NCBI GenBank assembly: GCA_017615245.1
Contig: JAGAAL010000010.1
Coordinates: 1-46,146, forward strand
Length of the DNA stretch: 46,146 nucleotides
From: Bacteroidaceae bacterium
GTDB taxonomy: Bacteria; Bacteroidota; Bacteroidia; Bacteroidales; Bacteroidaceae
Reading direction: 5' to 3'
Shown here: positions 17,659 to 27,023 of the stretch, piece after piece
Position numbering within the stretch: the first letter of the stretch is position 1
Layout: each line of letters starts with the position of its first letter
Made by a program: the position numbers and the translations under genes
The notes under the pieces: generated by a model
What the model was told of the DNA's origin: nothing
Databases searched by the model: none
Seen by the model: the letters and a program-made list of their open reading frames with translations, nothing else

Positions 17659-19460
17659 TTGACTATATATTTCCTTCCGTTTATGATGTAGATACCTCTT
17701 GGCATTTTACCACTTGATGATTTACTATCCCTGATTTTGCGTCCCTGAAGGTCATAATATTGTCCTTGAGCTATTGACTGTTGGAGCTCAACATCCTTGA
17801 CGTCCGTAGTCGAATAACTGTTATTCGCCAATATGAGCTGGCCAAGAATGCAGTCTCCATATTCCACGTCAGCTGTATAGAGGGCTATGGCATAGTTTCC
17901 TTCTTCGGTGATGTCAAATTCAAAACTCTGCTGCTGGAGCTGACCAAAACTATTGGAAGCTACATTGCCGATGTTGATGGTCGGTGTAAATGTAGTCTTG
18001 GCGATATTTACATTGCCATTGTTCTTTTCGATTCCCAGTTCCACGGGAGTGAATTCGGGCTTGTTCCAATTGCAGATCTTGTATTTCACCGTATAGTGAC
18101 CAGGACTCAGACGCAGTGTCGTACCACTGTTAGAGAGTCCATATTTCGCCCAACCCTGACGAGGTTTCCCTTCAATATTACGGAAGTAAAGCCCGTAGTT
18201 CAGACCACGTGGTGACCCTGTGAACTGTAAGATGCGGCATCCCAATGAATAGCCATTGCTATAGCCCACACGCTTTTCATTTCCGTCGTAAGTGGTCCAG
18301 CCGGCAGGCAACGCTCCCCCCTCAGTGAATGCCGACGAGATGGTTAGTGTTGTCGGAGTCTGAAGAGTTACTTCAACAGAAGCTGTGCTCGTCTCACCGT
18401 CGTTGTCTATAGCTATGGCTTTCAACGCGTGCTTACCTGCCTTGGCATCTTTCAGTGTGGCCTTGTAGGGTTTGGTTGTGCAAGTGCCAAGTAGTGTTGT
18501 ACCATCATAGAATTCCACTTTCTCCACAGAACCATTTGAATCATCAGCTGTAGCGGTGATGGTAATGTCTGGAAAAACTGCTTCACCAGTGGGAGCAAAA
18601 CAGATGTGTTTTGTTCCTGTAGTAGGTGAGGTGATGCGTATGTTGGGTGATGTCTTGTTCAGCGAGTAGTTCTTGCAGAAGTTCCACATTTCCTTGCCCG
18701 TATATACCTGAGGTTCTTTGCACACCCAGTGCCCTTTGTTGGGTAACTCCAGCAACTTCACTTCTACACCATCGTTGCCTGGGGCCCACGTGTGGAGCTT
18801 GGCACCATTGAAACCGTTGTAGTTATTTACGACTTTAGCGGTTGTAGGACAACCATTATGCTTGATCCAAACGTTCAACGCCGGCTGCACACCACTGAAT
18901 CCGCAGACATCGTCTGCTGTTCCGTGAATATGCATGATGGGTAGCGGACGAACATTAGTATTAGCCGTTGCACCACCCATAGGGTAACCGCTTACAGGTA
19001 CGAAAGCTGCAATGAGGTCGGGAATCTTGTTCATGGCGTGATAGGTAAACATGCCGCCCATGGAGAAACCGCCGAGATAGACGCGGTTGCGGTCTATCTT
19101 ATACTGTGTCACCATCTTGTCGATAAGGGCCTTCACGAGGTTAATGTCGCGGTTGCCGCCTATATCCCACTGGTTGTTGATGCCATTGGGAAAGAGCATG
19201 ACAAACTTAGCGGTATCGCATACGGCCTCGATGCTTATTTTTCTACTTGGGTTCTGCGTGTCCCTGAATTGCGTGTTCAGCATATAGTTGGCATCCTGGC
19301 CAGATCCATGACAGAAGATGAACAATGGGCGGTTCTCGCCCAGATTTTTCGGTGCATAAACGATGTACGAACGGCTGGTGCCGTCGACAGTAATATTGTC
19401 TGCCTCTATTGGCATGATTCCTGCTACGCACAGTATAGTTATCAGTAATTGTTTTTTCAT
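17655..19460 (-). CDS. PHB-depolymerase/LpqC-like esterase with Ig-like and C-terminal modules
   Basis: A 601-residue secreted esterase of the polyhydroxybutyrate-depolymerase/feruloyl-esterase-like (CE1) group. The signal peptide ends near EAD. The catalytic domain (about 25-270) has FCHGSGQDANYML, the GGFSMGGM elbow (S133), HIHGTADDVCGF with the probable Asp, and KGHW with the probable His. An Ig-like domain follows (about 275-370; VEKVEFYDGTTLLGT). A beta-sandwich module (about 375-545; LPAGWTTYDGNEKR, YGLYFRN, LRLSPGHYTVKYKICNW) is shared with the esterase at 24.9 kb. The end is a tail with YYDLQGRK and GIYIINGRK. Removal of acyl groups such as ferulate from xylan is inferred. The gene overlaps both neighbours by 4 bp. 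Confidence 0.83.
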   Translation of the reverse strand: MKKQLLITILCVAGIMPIEADNITVDGTSRSYIVYAPKNLGENRPLFIFCHGSGQDANYMLNTQFRDTQNPSRKISIEAVCDTAKFVMLFPNGINNQWDIGGNRDINLVKALIDKMVTQYKIDRNRVYLGGFSMGGMFTYHAMNKIPDLIAAFVPVSGYPMGGATANTNVRPLPIMHIHGTADDVCGFSGVQPALNVWIKHNGCPTTAKVVNNYNGFNGAKLHTWAPGNDGVEVKLLELPNKGHWVCKEPQVYTGKEMWNFCKNYSLNKTSPNIRITSPTTGTKHICFAPTGEAVFPDITITATADDSNGSVEKVEFYDGTTLLGTCTTKPYKATLKDAKAGKHALKAIAIDNDGETSTASVEVTLQTPTTLTISSAFTEGGALPAGWTTYDGNEKRVGYSNGYSLGCRILQFTGSPRGLNYGLYFRNIEGKPRQGWAKYGLSNSGTTLRLSPGHYTVKYKICNWNKPEFTPVELGIEKNNGNVNIAKTTFTPTINIGNVASNSFGQLQQQSFEFDITEEGNYAIALYTADVEYGDCILGQLILANNSYSTTDVKDVELQQSIAQGQYYDLQGRKIRDSKSSSGKMPRGIYIINGRKYIVK

Positions 19461-20836
19461 TTTATTAGTTTTTTATTTGAAGTTGTTATTTGTTGTACCA
19501 CCCACTCTGAAGCGAGCGCTTCACTCTCGGAATAGTTGAAGTGACCATTGGTATAAGTATTAACTATGGTATGTGGTGCCTTCATCTCATTGAGCATGCC
19601 GAAGATGGAGGTGGGTGAACAGAAGTTGTCGTTGAAGCCAAAGTAATAGTAGCCGGGTGCCTTGAGGATACGGGCGAAGTTGACCACGTCGAAGTATTGC
19701 AGGGTTTCGATTTCTGCTTTGTCGTCGATGGTCAGCACCTTGTCGGTGGGTTTGCGTTCGGGACTTTCCTTGAAGAAGTATTTAGGCCATCCTCCTGCAC
19801 GCCCATGGGCAAAGCCTGTCAGATCGCAGAGGGCAGGGTAGGCAGCACACACCAATGATGCCTTCTCGTGCAAGGCAGCTGTGACGATGCTGAGCGCTCC
19901 ACCTTGGCTGCCATCCTTGCAGACCACGTTCTTGCCATCCCATTCGGGCAGCGAACAGAGGTAATCGACGCAGCGCACACAACCAGCATACACCTGACGA
20001 TAGTAGCAGCTGTCGCGCGACTCGAGTCCACGGTTCCAGTAGGCGAAGGTGCTGTTCCACACCCCGTCGAAGTACTCCTTGGAAAGCTCAGGGTTATGCC
20101 CATGTATATCCACATTGAGCACAATGAATCCCTTGCGGGCAAAGTCTTTCTGAGGGGAACGTTTGTAGGGTCCAGCTCCCGGAGGACAGAACATCACGGG
20201 ATACTTGTTGAGTTTAGTGTTTAGAGTGGAGAGTTTAGAGCTTTTCGGTTTGCTCAGATAGCCATAGAAGCACTTGCCATTTTCGCCCACTGTGAGTCGG
20301 ACAAGATACACATCCACTTGTGAATCGGAGTATTGTGGCATCCATGTCATATGAGCATCCAAGTCTGTCTGCCGTGCCTTCTTGATTTCCTGCTGCCAGA
20401 ACTTTCCGAAGTCTGCAGGCATCGTTGTGAAAGGACGGATGGCTGCAATGTCGAAGCCCACCTTCACAACATCCTTATAGGTTTTGCCAAACACATCGAA
20501 TTCAAAATCGCATTCTCGGAACCCGGGGGCAGAGGCTGTGCCCATAGAGATGGTAGCCACACCTTGTTTAAACATAGTTGACTGATTAGGAGCTGGCAAC
20601 ACCATCTCATCACCCACGGAGTAGCGTATTTTCACTCCATCGAGTGGAATGCCTCCCTTCTGTGCCTGTATGGTGATGATAGCCTCTTCGCCCGTCTGAA
20701 AGGTGCGATTGGGATGATTCACATTGACCAAATACTCTACATACTGATGTCGGTCGCCTGCATACTGGGCGTGACTGTTGAGTGTCCATACAACAAAGAG
20801 CATTGCAAATAGTAGTATGCGATTCATTGTTTTCAT
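19457..20836 (-). CDS. CE7-type acetyl xylan esterase, secreted
   Basis: A 459-residue acetyl esterase of the AXE1/cephalosporin-C-deacetylase (CE7) family that would remove O-acetyl groups from xylan or its oligomers. A signal peptide (cleavage near SHAQ) and an N-terminal Ig-like domain (about 25-130) precede the AXE1 domain. Visible motifs are the segment around FCPPGAGPYKRSPQK, LNVDIHGH, RQVYAGCVRCVDYLCSLPEWD, the nucleophile elbow DGSQGGAL (S310) and a late Asp/His region (FNDNFCSPTS, NGHFNYSE). Family members outside this phylum are usually about 320 residues; the extra length is the N-terminal domain. A heptamer array encodes SSKLSTLNTKL near residue 200. An alternative start lies at 20827. 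The stop overlaps the next esterase start by 4 bp. Confidence 0.88.
   Translation of the reverse strand: MKTMNRILLFAMLFVVWTLNSHAQYAGDRHQYVEYLVNVNHPNRTFQTGEEAIITIQAQKGGIPLDGVKIRYSVGDEMVLPAPNQSTMFKQGVATISMGTASAPGFRECDFEFDVFGKTYKDVVKVGFDIAAIRPFTTMPADFGKFWQQEIKKARQTDLDAHMTWMPQYSDSQVDVYLVRLTVGENGKCFYGYLSKPKSSKLSTLNTKLNKYPVMFCPPGAGPYKRSPQKDFARKGFIVLNVDIHGHNPELSKEYFDGVWNSTFAYWNRGLESRDSCYYRQVYAGCVRCVDYLCSLPEWDGKNVVCKDGSQGGALSIVTAALHEKASLVCAAYPALCDLTGFAHGRAGGWPKYFFKESPERKPTDKVLTIDDKAEIETLQYFDVVNFARILKAPGYYYFGFNDNFCSPTSIFGMLNEMKAPHTIVNTYTNGHFNYSESEALASEWVVQQITTSNKKLIK
20213..20240 (+). repeat. Heptamer array inside the CE7 gene (TTTAGAG type)
   Basis: Four tandem 7-bp units: TTTAGTG, TTTAGAG, TGGAGAG, TTTAGAG. 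The coding strand reads LSTLNTKL-like sequence in a loop between GYLSKP and YPVMFCPPG. The units are almost the same as those in the GH115 gene at 10.4 kb. Confidence 0.75.
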
Positions 20837-20877
20837 CTATATTCTTGTTCTGTTTCTTGGTTACAAAAAGCCGCCAT

Positions 20878-21627
20878 TCAACGAGTTTCTATTCTGAAAA
20901 CGGCTGAGATCTTCAAATCGACATTTGCAGGATAAGTAACTTCAAGCGCATCGTCCGTCATACGCATAGACCATTGGGTGGCATACCACTTGCAATAGTC
21001 GAGATAGTGTGTATAGAAACCTCCCTGCAACTTGCTATATTCACGAAGGTCAATGGTGTAAAGCATGCGTGGGTCATAACCTTCCCACCACTTTCCTTTT
21101 CCATCCTCCAACGTAAGGTGACCATCGTAAGGCACTCCAGCCTTATCTCCATTCTTGTCGGCACCAAAGGCTGACTGCCACCACCACCATGTGTATTCGT
21201 GATGGAAAGTCACGCCATAGCGCATATTGTATTTGTGACAAGCATCAGCCCATTCACGCAGAATATCTCGCTTCGGACCCATATTTACAGAGTTCCAAGG
21301 TTGATACATGGAGTTCCACAAGTCGAAATTGTCATGATGCATCCCCTGAATCATCAGGAAACGTGCGCCGGATTTCTGGTAGAGCCGCGTTAGATACTCA
21401 GGGGCGAGATTCTTGGGATTCCAGTCGCGTGGCACCTCCTTATAGCCCTCTTCCGACGGATGACCGAAGCTATCTCCAAGTTTCACTGAACCAATTGGTT
21501 CCTTGGCAGGAATTCCTGGTAATAATGGCAACTGTGGCATCTCTCCGTCTTTCAATGTCTGCTGTGCGTTACTACCCCAAAAAGTGAAAGCCAGCAATAT
21601 TGTTATCATCCATTTCTTTTTTTTCAT
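20878..21627 (-). pseudogene. Internally deleted GH29 alpha-L-fucosidase remnant
   Basis: An open frame of 249 residues keeps a signal peptide and GH29-like blocks but has lost large internal parts. Present are RDWNPKNLAPEYLTRLY, GARFLMIQGMHHDNFDLWNS, GPKRDILREWADAC, MRYGVTFHHEYTWWWW and YLDYCKWYATQW. The segment that should follow ATQW and carry the nucleophile Asp (usually DPDFIYTDG or similar) is missing; the sequence jumps to a short C-terminal beta-strand piece (DDALEVTYPANV). The normal N-terminal HWG block is also absent, and the region after LREY looks shortened. Intact relatives are about twice as long. With reading frame, start and stop preserved, a small secreted protein may still be made, but fucosidase activity is unlikely. 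It lies 14 bp after the GH98 gene upstream and 41 bp before CE7. Confidence 0.75.
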
Positions 21628-21641
21628 GATTCTTCTCTTTT

Positions 21642-24600
21642 TTAATCCTTTATAATTACTTTTCTGGTTTGGCCGTCTTTCGTGCGGATGATGTTGATTC
21701 CACGCTGCAACGACTGCCGCCGTTCTCCACCGATGTTGTAGATGCTGTAAGTTGAATCCCGAACCTTGAAGCTTGAAAGTTCAATACTGTTAGCATCGCC
21801 TGTTTCGCTGATGTAGCAATCCAAAAGCAGGAACTCATGATAGTCGGATTCAAACGTACTTGTATTCTCAAAGCGGATGATGTAGTTGCCTTCTGTTTCT
21901 ATGCAGAATGGCAGCTCGTGGGTCTTTGACTGTGTGAGGTTGGCAGTCCTGCTTCCATCAGCATTGGGAGTTGCATCGTGGCTTACGGATTCAGCAACCA
22001 TATTGCCAGAGTTGTCGAGTATCTGGGCTTTATAGTTCGGATTTTTTTTCCATGCGGCCATCACATAAGTCAGCGTATAGTTGCCCTTAGCAAGTTTAAG
22101 CGGATATGCGCTTTGTCGTCCATACTCAGCATAGTTGTCGCGCCAATACAGACCTTTGCCTTGATACCCGGTGAAGCCAGCAAACGTACGTGCTCCCAAC
22201 GAATAGGTCTCGGGGTATTCATGCACCTCGCCATTCTCCTGAACACAGCGCCATCCTTGTGGCAAACTACCCTCAGCTACCGAAGCGAAGCTAAGTTTAT
22301 AGAGCGAGCCGTTTTCTTCTTCCTCACCGAATACTGGCACAATTGTTACGATATCATCAGGCATCAGGAAACTGACCGTCTGATTTTCCTTGTCATACGC
22401 CACTATGTTGAGGGTCGTACCTAAGGTATAGTTCACACCATTTACCATACGCAGTTCCTTCAGAACATAGCCCTTGCTTTCATTGACCTTGAGCGTCACG
22501 GTGTCGCCCTCCATTGCTTCGCTCACATCGGAGCTGACTGATCCGTGACTCGCCTTACGGACGGTGATGAGGAAGCGTTCATTCTCTAGGTCAGCAGGGG
22601 TGTAGATGATCTGGTCTATATACATGGGCAGACCTGTGTGGTTGGTCAGCACAAGGTCGTTCTTGCCGGCTTTGAGTGTTGCCTCAACAGTTGCTTTCTT
22701 CCATTCGTTTAGTTCTGTCTTCTCGGTAGTCATCATCACAGTCTTTCCATTCACCTGGGCACGCACCTTTCCTGCCTTGGAAGTACATGTATATCGCATA
22801 CTGATGCGGTAGCTTCCTGCCTTGGAGAGAGTGAGTTGATGGCGCAATGCTCCGCTTGTGTTCGTTCCCATATCGGCAAACCCGTTTCCTGCATGTCCTA
22901 TGACGCTTGGATACCATGTGTATGGGTCGGTCACACAACTCTTGATGTTCTTATAGTCCATATCTTCTGCCTCAATGATGATTTCCCCATGATAGGGATC
23001 GGGCTGTTTGGGCAGGTCGGCTGTCAGCGAAGTGGTACTTACCATGTCGGTTCTTCTGTCTGAAGCGTTTCCCTCACAATTGATTGTAAGGTCTAAACCG
23101 CCCATGTGTTTCAACGTGAGCGTATATGTTCCGGTTTCTGCATTCCAGTCAGCAGTCGCGTTTCCCTTAGCTAAAGTGCGTTTCGTCAGCTTATAGGTCG
23201 GCTCCGTCTTCACTCCAGTAACCACAATGGTTTCAGTCACCAGAGCAGTCGTATCGGTTCGGAAGTTGTTGAAGTAGAAATCGATATGGTCGGCATATTC
23301 CCGCACCAAAGCACTACCAAGAGTACCAAGAGTCAGCTTCAGTTTGTCGCATGTGTTATACTCGAGAGGTATCTCCCCCGTACAAAGCTTACCTCCATGC
23401 AGGTTCGTGTGTGGCCAGTAGGTGACGAGCTGGTTCTTAAATCGGTTCACATACAAGTCACCCTTCGACAATTCCGGATAGCGTGCATTGAAGTCATTCA
23501 CCTTCTTCGTCTGGGTGCTCCATCTTGACGTATAGTTCGACCGTTTTACCTTCAGCGGAATGGTCTTAGCCAAAGAGTCATACAGCTCCACACAGAGAGG
23601 TATGGCACCATATCGGCCTGTCTTCTTGAAGAAACAGCGGTTGTTCATAAACTGACCGTCACCCGTGTTGGCTCGGTCGGTCTGTTTGTACAGACCATCA
23701 TATATGTCGCCCCATGTGGCATACTTCTCTTCATCGCTGCCAGACGTTCTGTCGGCAATCACCACGATTTTCGTCTTGCCAACCACCTCTTCGCGTGTAG
23801 GTATGTATAAGGTGCCGTCAGTCACTTTGCGCCACATGTCAATCCATGCACCACGGAAACCATCAAACGTACCCCAGTTCCGACGAGTGTAGCCATCCAC
23901 CGTAGAGTTCGACAAGTTTCTGAAATCCTCTGTCCATATCAGCTCAGGTCCGTCCCACACAGCTCCTCCGTTCATGCCTGTTTGCTCCATCACGGTACCG
24001 ATACCTGCCGCTACGGGATAAGGCGAACCGTCACCCAACTGTTGACGCACGCCATCCCACGCGCAGTTGTCGTAGCGGACACCATAGTTCGTAGCCAGTC
24101 CGCTGATGAAAGGCGAAAGAGTCACACTCTCCGAATTGTAGAAACACCAAGACTGGGTGTACTTATACAGCCACAATATAGCCTCCGGATAGTCGCGACA
24201 AGCCTGCAACAACTGCTTGTTGCGCTTCATCATACCCACAGGACTCAGTCCATGGCTCCACTTGTTTCCACAGAATGAGACGGTGAGGAAACCGCCATAC
24301 TTGTGCGACATCTTCACCAACTCTGCAAACAACGCAATCTGGTCGGTCTGGCTGGCCGAACTCTTATTGCCGGCCTCGTCAAAACCCCAGAACTGTTCAG
24401 CATAGTTCCACCCCAGGAAGTTGGGAAACCGCTTGAAGAAATACTCAAATGTCTCCAAATCATCAGTCTGCAGGTGAGTATGTCCACCCGATGCTGGCTG
24501 GCATGAGAACCACAAGCCGTTCTGCTGACACACTGTTCCCCACGACTTGTAAGTCCTGACAGCATTCTGAGGCATCAGATACTGATTACGTTCCGTATTG

Positions 24601-24821
24601 TATTGACATGACAGACTCAGGTTGATGCACACATATGGCTTGATGTCATCTGGAATCAAGTCGATTATCTTCTGTGGGTCTGCCTTGTTCCATACATCTA
24701 CATGAATCATCCACATCGGGTGACGAGAGTCGATTGGTCGTCGCTGCTGTGCAAAGGTCTGCAAGAAGCTGCAAAGCAATACTGTAATAATACAAAAATG
24801 TAAAAATGTAAGTCGTTTCAT
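21642..24821 (-). CDS. GH98 glycosidase with CBM35 and further C-terminal modules, secreted
   Basis: A 1059-residue secreted protein. After the signal peptide (near TFAQ), GH98 begins with MWMIHVDVWNKADPQK and IPDDIKPYVCINLSLS, and has WNYAEQFWGFDE (E142, probable catalytic acid by conservation) and GVRYDNCAW. The GH98 C-terminal domain follows (about 400-580; TGRYGAIPLCVEL, YTSRWSTQTKKVNDFN). A CBM6/35-like module starts near 610 (IIEAEDMDYKN). Next come an InlB-B-repeat-like segment (about 740-820; HGSVSSDVSEAMEGDTVTLKV), a beta-sandwich module (LPQGWRCVQENGEVHEYPETYSLG) and a tail with IYNIGGERR and GINIIRTK. It is the longest GH98 protein here. Endoxylanase activity on branched xylan is inferred. 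It follows the esterase gene upstream by 51 bp. Confidence 0.88.
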   Translation of the reverse strand: MKRLTFLHFCIITVLLCSFLQTFAQQRRPIDSRHPMWMIHVDVWNKADPQKIIDLIPDDIKPYVCINLSLSCQYNTERNQYLMPQNAVRTYKSWGTVCQQNGLWFSCQPASGGHTHLQTDDLETFEYFFKRFPNFLGWNYAEQFWGFDEAGNKSSASQTDQIALFAELVKMSHKYGGFLTVSFCGNKWSHGLSPVGMMKRNKQLLQACRDYPEAILWLYKYTQSWCFYNSESVTLSPFISGLATNYGVRYDNCAWDGVRQQLGDGSPYPVAAGIGTVMEQTGMNGGAVWDGPELIWTEDFRNLSNSTVDGYTRRNWGTFDGFRGAWIDMWRKVTDGTLYIPTREEVVGKTKIVVIADRTSGSDEEKYATWGDIYDGLYKQTDRANTGDGQFMNNRCFFKKTGRYGAIPLCVELYDSLAKTIPLKVKRSNYTSRWSTQTKKVNDFNARYPELSKGDLYVNRFKNQLVTYWPHTNLHGGKLCTGEIPLEYNTCDKLKLTLGTLGSALVREYADHIDFYFNNFRTDTTALVTETIVVTGVKTEPTYKLTKRTLAKGNATADWNAETGTYTLTLKHMGGLDLTINCEGNASDRRTDMVSTTSLTADLPKQPDPYHGEIIIEAEDMDYKNIKSCVTDPYTWYPSVIGHAGNGFADMGTNTSGALRHQLTLSKAGSYRISMRYTCTSKAGKVRAQVNGKTVMMTTEKTELNEWKKATVEATLKAGKNDLVLTNHTGLPMYIDQIIYTPADLENERFLITVRKASHGSVSSDVSEAMEGDTVTLKVNESKGYVLKELRMVNGVNYTLGTTLNIVAYDKENQTVSFLMPDDIVTIVPVFGEEEENGSLYKLSFASVAEGSLPQGWRCVQENGEVHEYPETYSLGARTFAGFTGYQGKGLYWRDNYAEYGRQSAYPLKLAKGNYTLTYVMAAWKKNPNYKAQILDNSGNMVAESVSHDATPNADGSRTANLTQSKTHELPFCIETEGNYIIRFENTSTFESDYHEFLLLDCYISETGDANSIELSSFKVRDSTYSIYNIGGERRQSLQRGINIIRTKDGQTRKVIIKD
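21751..21785 (+). repeat. Degenerate heptamer array just before the GH98 tail (CTTGAAG type)
   Basis: Five 7-bp units: GTTGAAT, CCCGAAC, CTTGAAG, CTTGAAA, GTTCAAT. They encode the linker around SFKVRDST between the last beta-sandwich module and the C-terminal tail. This is the most degenerate array of the set. Confidence 0.5.
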
Positions 24822-24872
24822 ACTATTTTCAATTTATCGTTTTGTTGATTTACGTCTATTTATATGAGTGTT

Positions 24873-26771
24873 CTATTTCACAAATACTTTACTAACCGTT
24901 CCATCCTTGTTGACAACGATGTTGACACCCTTTGCAAACGACGAGAGTCTCGTGCCCGGCAGGGCATAAATGCGGGGGGACGGGGATTCCTGACAGGGGA
25001 GTACTTGAATACCGGTTTCGTAAAAATCTTGTGCCTGAATGAATAGTGAACCCAGAACGAAATCTGCGTTGCTTGCAGAATCTGTGTAGAAGGATATGAG
25101 ATAGTCCCCTGTTTCAGGGATGTCGAACTCAAATGTCCGTAGAATCACGGTTCCAAATCGTTTTGATACGCTACCCCCAATATTTACCGTAGGCGTGTAG
25201 GTGTGCGATGCCATCTCTTCTCCGTTACGTCGTTCGACACAAATGGTCACGGGGCTGAATGTGGGATTGTCCCAGTTGCATAGTTTATACCTCATGGAAT
25301 AGTGTCCGGCATGCAACGTGACTCTTGAGCCGGAGTTCTCTGCTCCGAATTTTGCCCAAGCTGCTTTCGCCTTACCTACTTTATTTTGCACGAGCAATCC
25401 ATATTCCATCCCTCGTGAGGTGTTGGAAAAGTGCAACATTCGAGGTCCTTCGGAATAGCCGGTCAGGCTCCCTGTGCGTTGTTCTTCTCCATTGCTCACG
25501 ACCCATCCTCTTGGTATAATACCGTCACCTACGAGTTGGTTGGCAAACGAGTATGCACCATGAACCGATTTGTAGTTGACGGTACAAGTAGCCGAAGCAG
25601 TGTTGCCCATATTGTCAGTTGCTGTCACTCGCAAGGAATGTTCTGAAGGCTGAGGGGATGTCAATAAAAAGACGTAAGGGGTATCGGTCTTGGTTTCGAG
25701 TAGAGTCGTACCGTCGTAGAAGTCTATTTTTTCAATACTGCCACCTATGCATGCTGCAGATGCTGTTGCTCGGACAGTAATGTCGGCAAACTGTGCTTCA
25801 TTCATAGGAGCAAAGAATAGATGTTGAGGCACATCGGTAGGTTCAATGATGCTGACCGAAGGCTGAGTCATGAACTTGAAACAGTCGTTGAGTATCATAG
25901 GGAACATCGATCCATGATCGCCATCCACCTCTTTATAGATGATATTCAGATGTAGTTCTTCATGGGCAAACTTATATAAATCGCGGCTCCCTCCCAGCGA
26001 TGCGCCAGCTCTCAGCCCCTCAGACATGAAGATGGGCTTGGTTCTCAGCCGTTCCCAGGGATAGTCATATCGCATTGTAAACGGACCGCTGATGGGCACA
26101 AGGCCGTACCAGTAGTCGGGGTACTTGGCTCCGAGATACCAGGTGCCGCCGCTTCCCATCGAGTGCCCCATGAGATACATGGCAGACGGGTTCACGGGAT
26201 ACTCTGCCAGAACCAGTTCGATGACATTGATGACATCCTGCTCACTCAACTTACTGGCAGCGATGCGGTCGGCTGTCAGTTCATCGACTATCGTTCTCAT
26301 TTCGTCATCATGACCGAAGGTGGCAGGAAGTCGCAGAAAGTTTCCGAAACCTTCATGTGCCCCGAGAGGCGACACAAGCAGCACTCCATACTGGTTGGCA
26401 ATCTTCACCAACTGCTTGTCGTTCTGGTCAAGATACGAGCTTTCGTCGTTCCAGCCTCCGTGCAGGAAAACCACCATCGGCATCTCTGACTCTCCGTCCC
26501 ATGCGTCGGGCACGCACACACGATAGGGCATCTGTTCCTTCGCATCAGCAAAATAGTAGGTACGACGCTGGTCACCACGTGCCTGCCAGTTCGATGCTTT
26601 CGGATTCGCCAGTTTCTTTGCCAGCTGCTTCGCCTTCCTCACAGCTGTCTCTGCTTTTAAATCGGTACCGAACACGATGTCGCGTTTGCCCATCGTTTGC
26701 GCACTAACGGGTAAAATACAAACATTCAAAATTACGAAAATGCAACGTATTAAAATCTCTTTCCGTTTCAT
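24873..26771 (-). CDS. Alpha/beta-hydrolase esterase with Ig-like and C-terminal modules, secreted
   Basis: A 632-residue secreted esterase, first gene of its block. The catalytic domain (about 28-310) closely resembles the N-terminal half of the esterase-GH98 fusion: FLHGGWNDESSYLDQND, GHSMGSGGTWYLG (S204), PISGPF and a probable catalytic His in DGDHGSMFP. It is followed by an Ig-like domain (about 315-415; IEKIDFYDGTTLLET) and a beta-sandwich module (about 420-590; IIPRGWVVSNGEEQRTGSLTG). The end is a tail with IYALPGTRL, GVNIVVNKDG and VFVK. The last two modules match those of the esterase at 17.7 kb. Removal of ester-linked groups from xylan is inferred. The gene pair esterase plus GH98 in this order mirrors the domain order of the fused protein. 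Confidence 0.85.
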   Translation of the reverse strand: MKRKEILIRCIFVILNVCILPVSAQTMGKRDIVFGTDLKAETAVRKAKQLAKKLANPKASNWQARGDQRRTYYFADAKEQMPYRVCVPDAWDGESEMPMVVFLHGGWNDESSYLDQNDKQLVKIANQYGVLLVSPLGAHEGFGNFLRLPATFGHDDEMRTIVDELTADRIAASKLSEQDVINVIELVLAEYPVNPSAMYLMGHSMGSGGTWYLGAKYPDYWYGLVPISGPFTMRYDYPWERLRTKPIFMSEGLRAGASLGGSRDLYKFAHEELHLNIIYKEVDGDHGSMFPMILNDCFKFMTQPSVSIIEPTDVPQHLFFAPMNEAQFADITVRATASAACIGGSIEKIDFYDGTTLLETKTDTPYVFLLTSPQPSEHSLRVTATDNMGNTASATCTVNYKSVHGAYSFANQLVGDGIIPRGWVVSNGEEQRTGSLTGYSEGPRMLHFSNTSRGMEYGLLVQNKVGKAKAAWAKFGAENSGSRVTLHAGHYSMRYKLCNWDNPTFSPVTICVERRNGEEMASHTYTPTVNIGGSVSKRFGTVILRTFEFDIPETGDYLISFYTDSASNADFVLGSLFIQAQDFYETGIQVLPCQESPSPRIYALPGTRLSSFAKGVNIVVNKDGTVSKVFVK

Positions 26772-26801
26772 ACTTCTCCTGTCTTTTGATAAATGATATG
26801 T

Positions 26802-26820
26802 GTTTCCAGGTGCAAAATTA
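26802..26820 (-). promoter_or_regulatory. Promoter box for the esterase-to-GH115 block
   Basis: Read on the minus strand this is TAATTTTGCACCTGGAAAC, with TAATTTTG matching the TAnnTTTG -7 consensus. The same 19-bp sequence occurs at 38545-38563 with two differences. The box ends 42 nt before the start codon at 26771, giving a short leader. The -33 TTTG element is not clear. Confidence 0.6.
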
Positions 26821-26926
26821 GATATTCTTATAGACTCTCATTTGTATTATCTGACACAAATAATTATGTTTTTGTAATCTGCGCCCATATGGGTTGCTGG
26901 TTTTGACCTGTAGACTGGTTGATGAA

Positions 26927-26953
26927 GGGGAGGCGTCATCACGATGCCTCCCC
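26927..26953 (-). terminator. GC-rich hairpin after the 1358-residue protein gene
   Basis: GGGGAGGC (26927-26934) pairs with GCCTCCCC (26946-26953) around an 11-nt loop. It lies 70 bp beyond the stop of the gene at 27024. No T tract follows on either strand, so factor-independent termination is uncertain. It could instead protect the transcript end. Confidence 0.5.
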
Positions 26954-27023
26954 CTCGTTGGTAATAACATTTTAAATTTCCTTACCCAATTTATTTATTA
27001 AACCTATTTTATGATTGTATTGT

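Larger units (their letters stand above)
26772..27023. other. Intergenic region between the two minus-strand blocks
   Basis: This 252-bp gap splits the cluster. It contains a promoter-like box for the downstream esterase block (26802-26820), a strong GC-rich hairpin (26927-26953) and a perfect 10-bp palindrome CCCATATGGG at 26884-26893, which could be an operator. I see no ORF. Confidence 0.5.

Noticed and set aside
24790-24815. Possible ninth repeat array (ACATTTTT units) in a GH98 signal peptide
   Set aside because: The period is 8 with only two full units and low complexity, so it does not fit the heptamer set.
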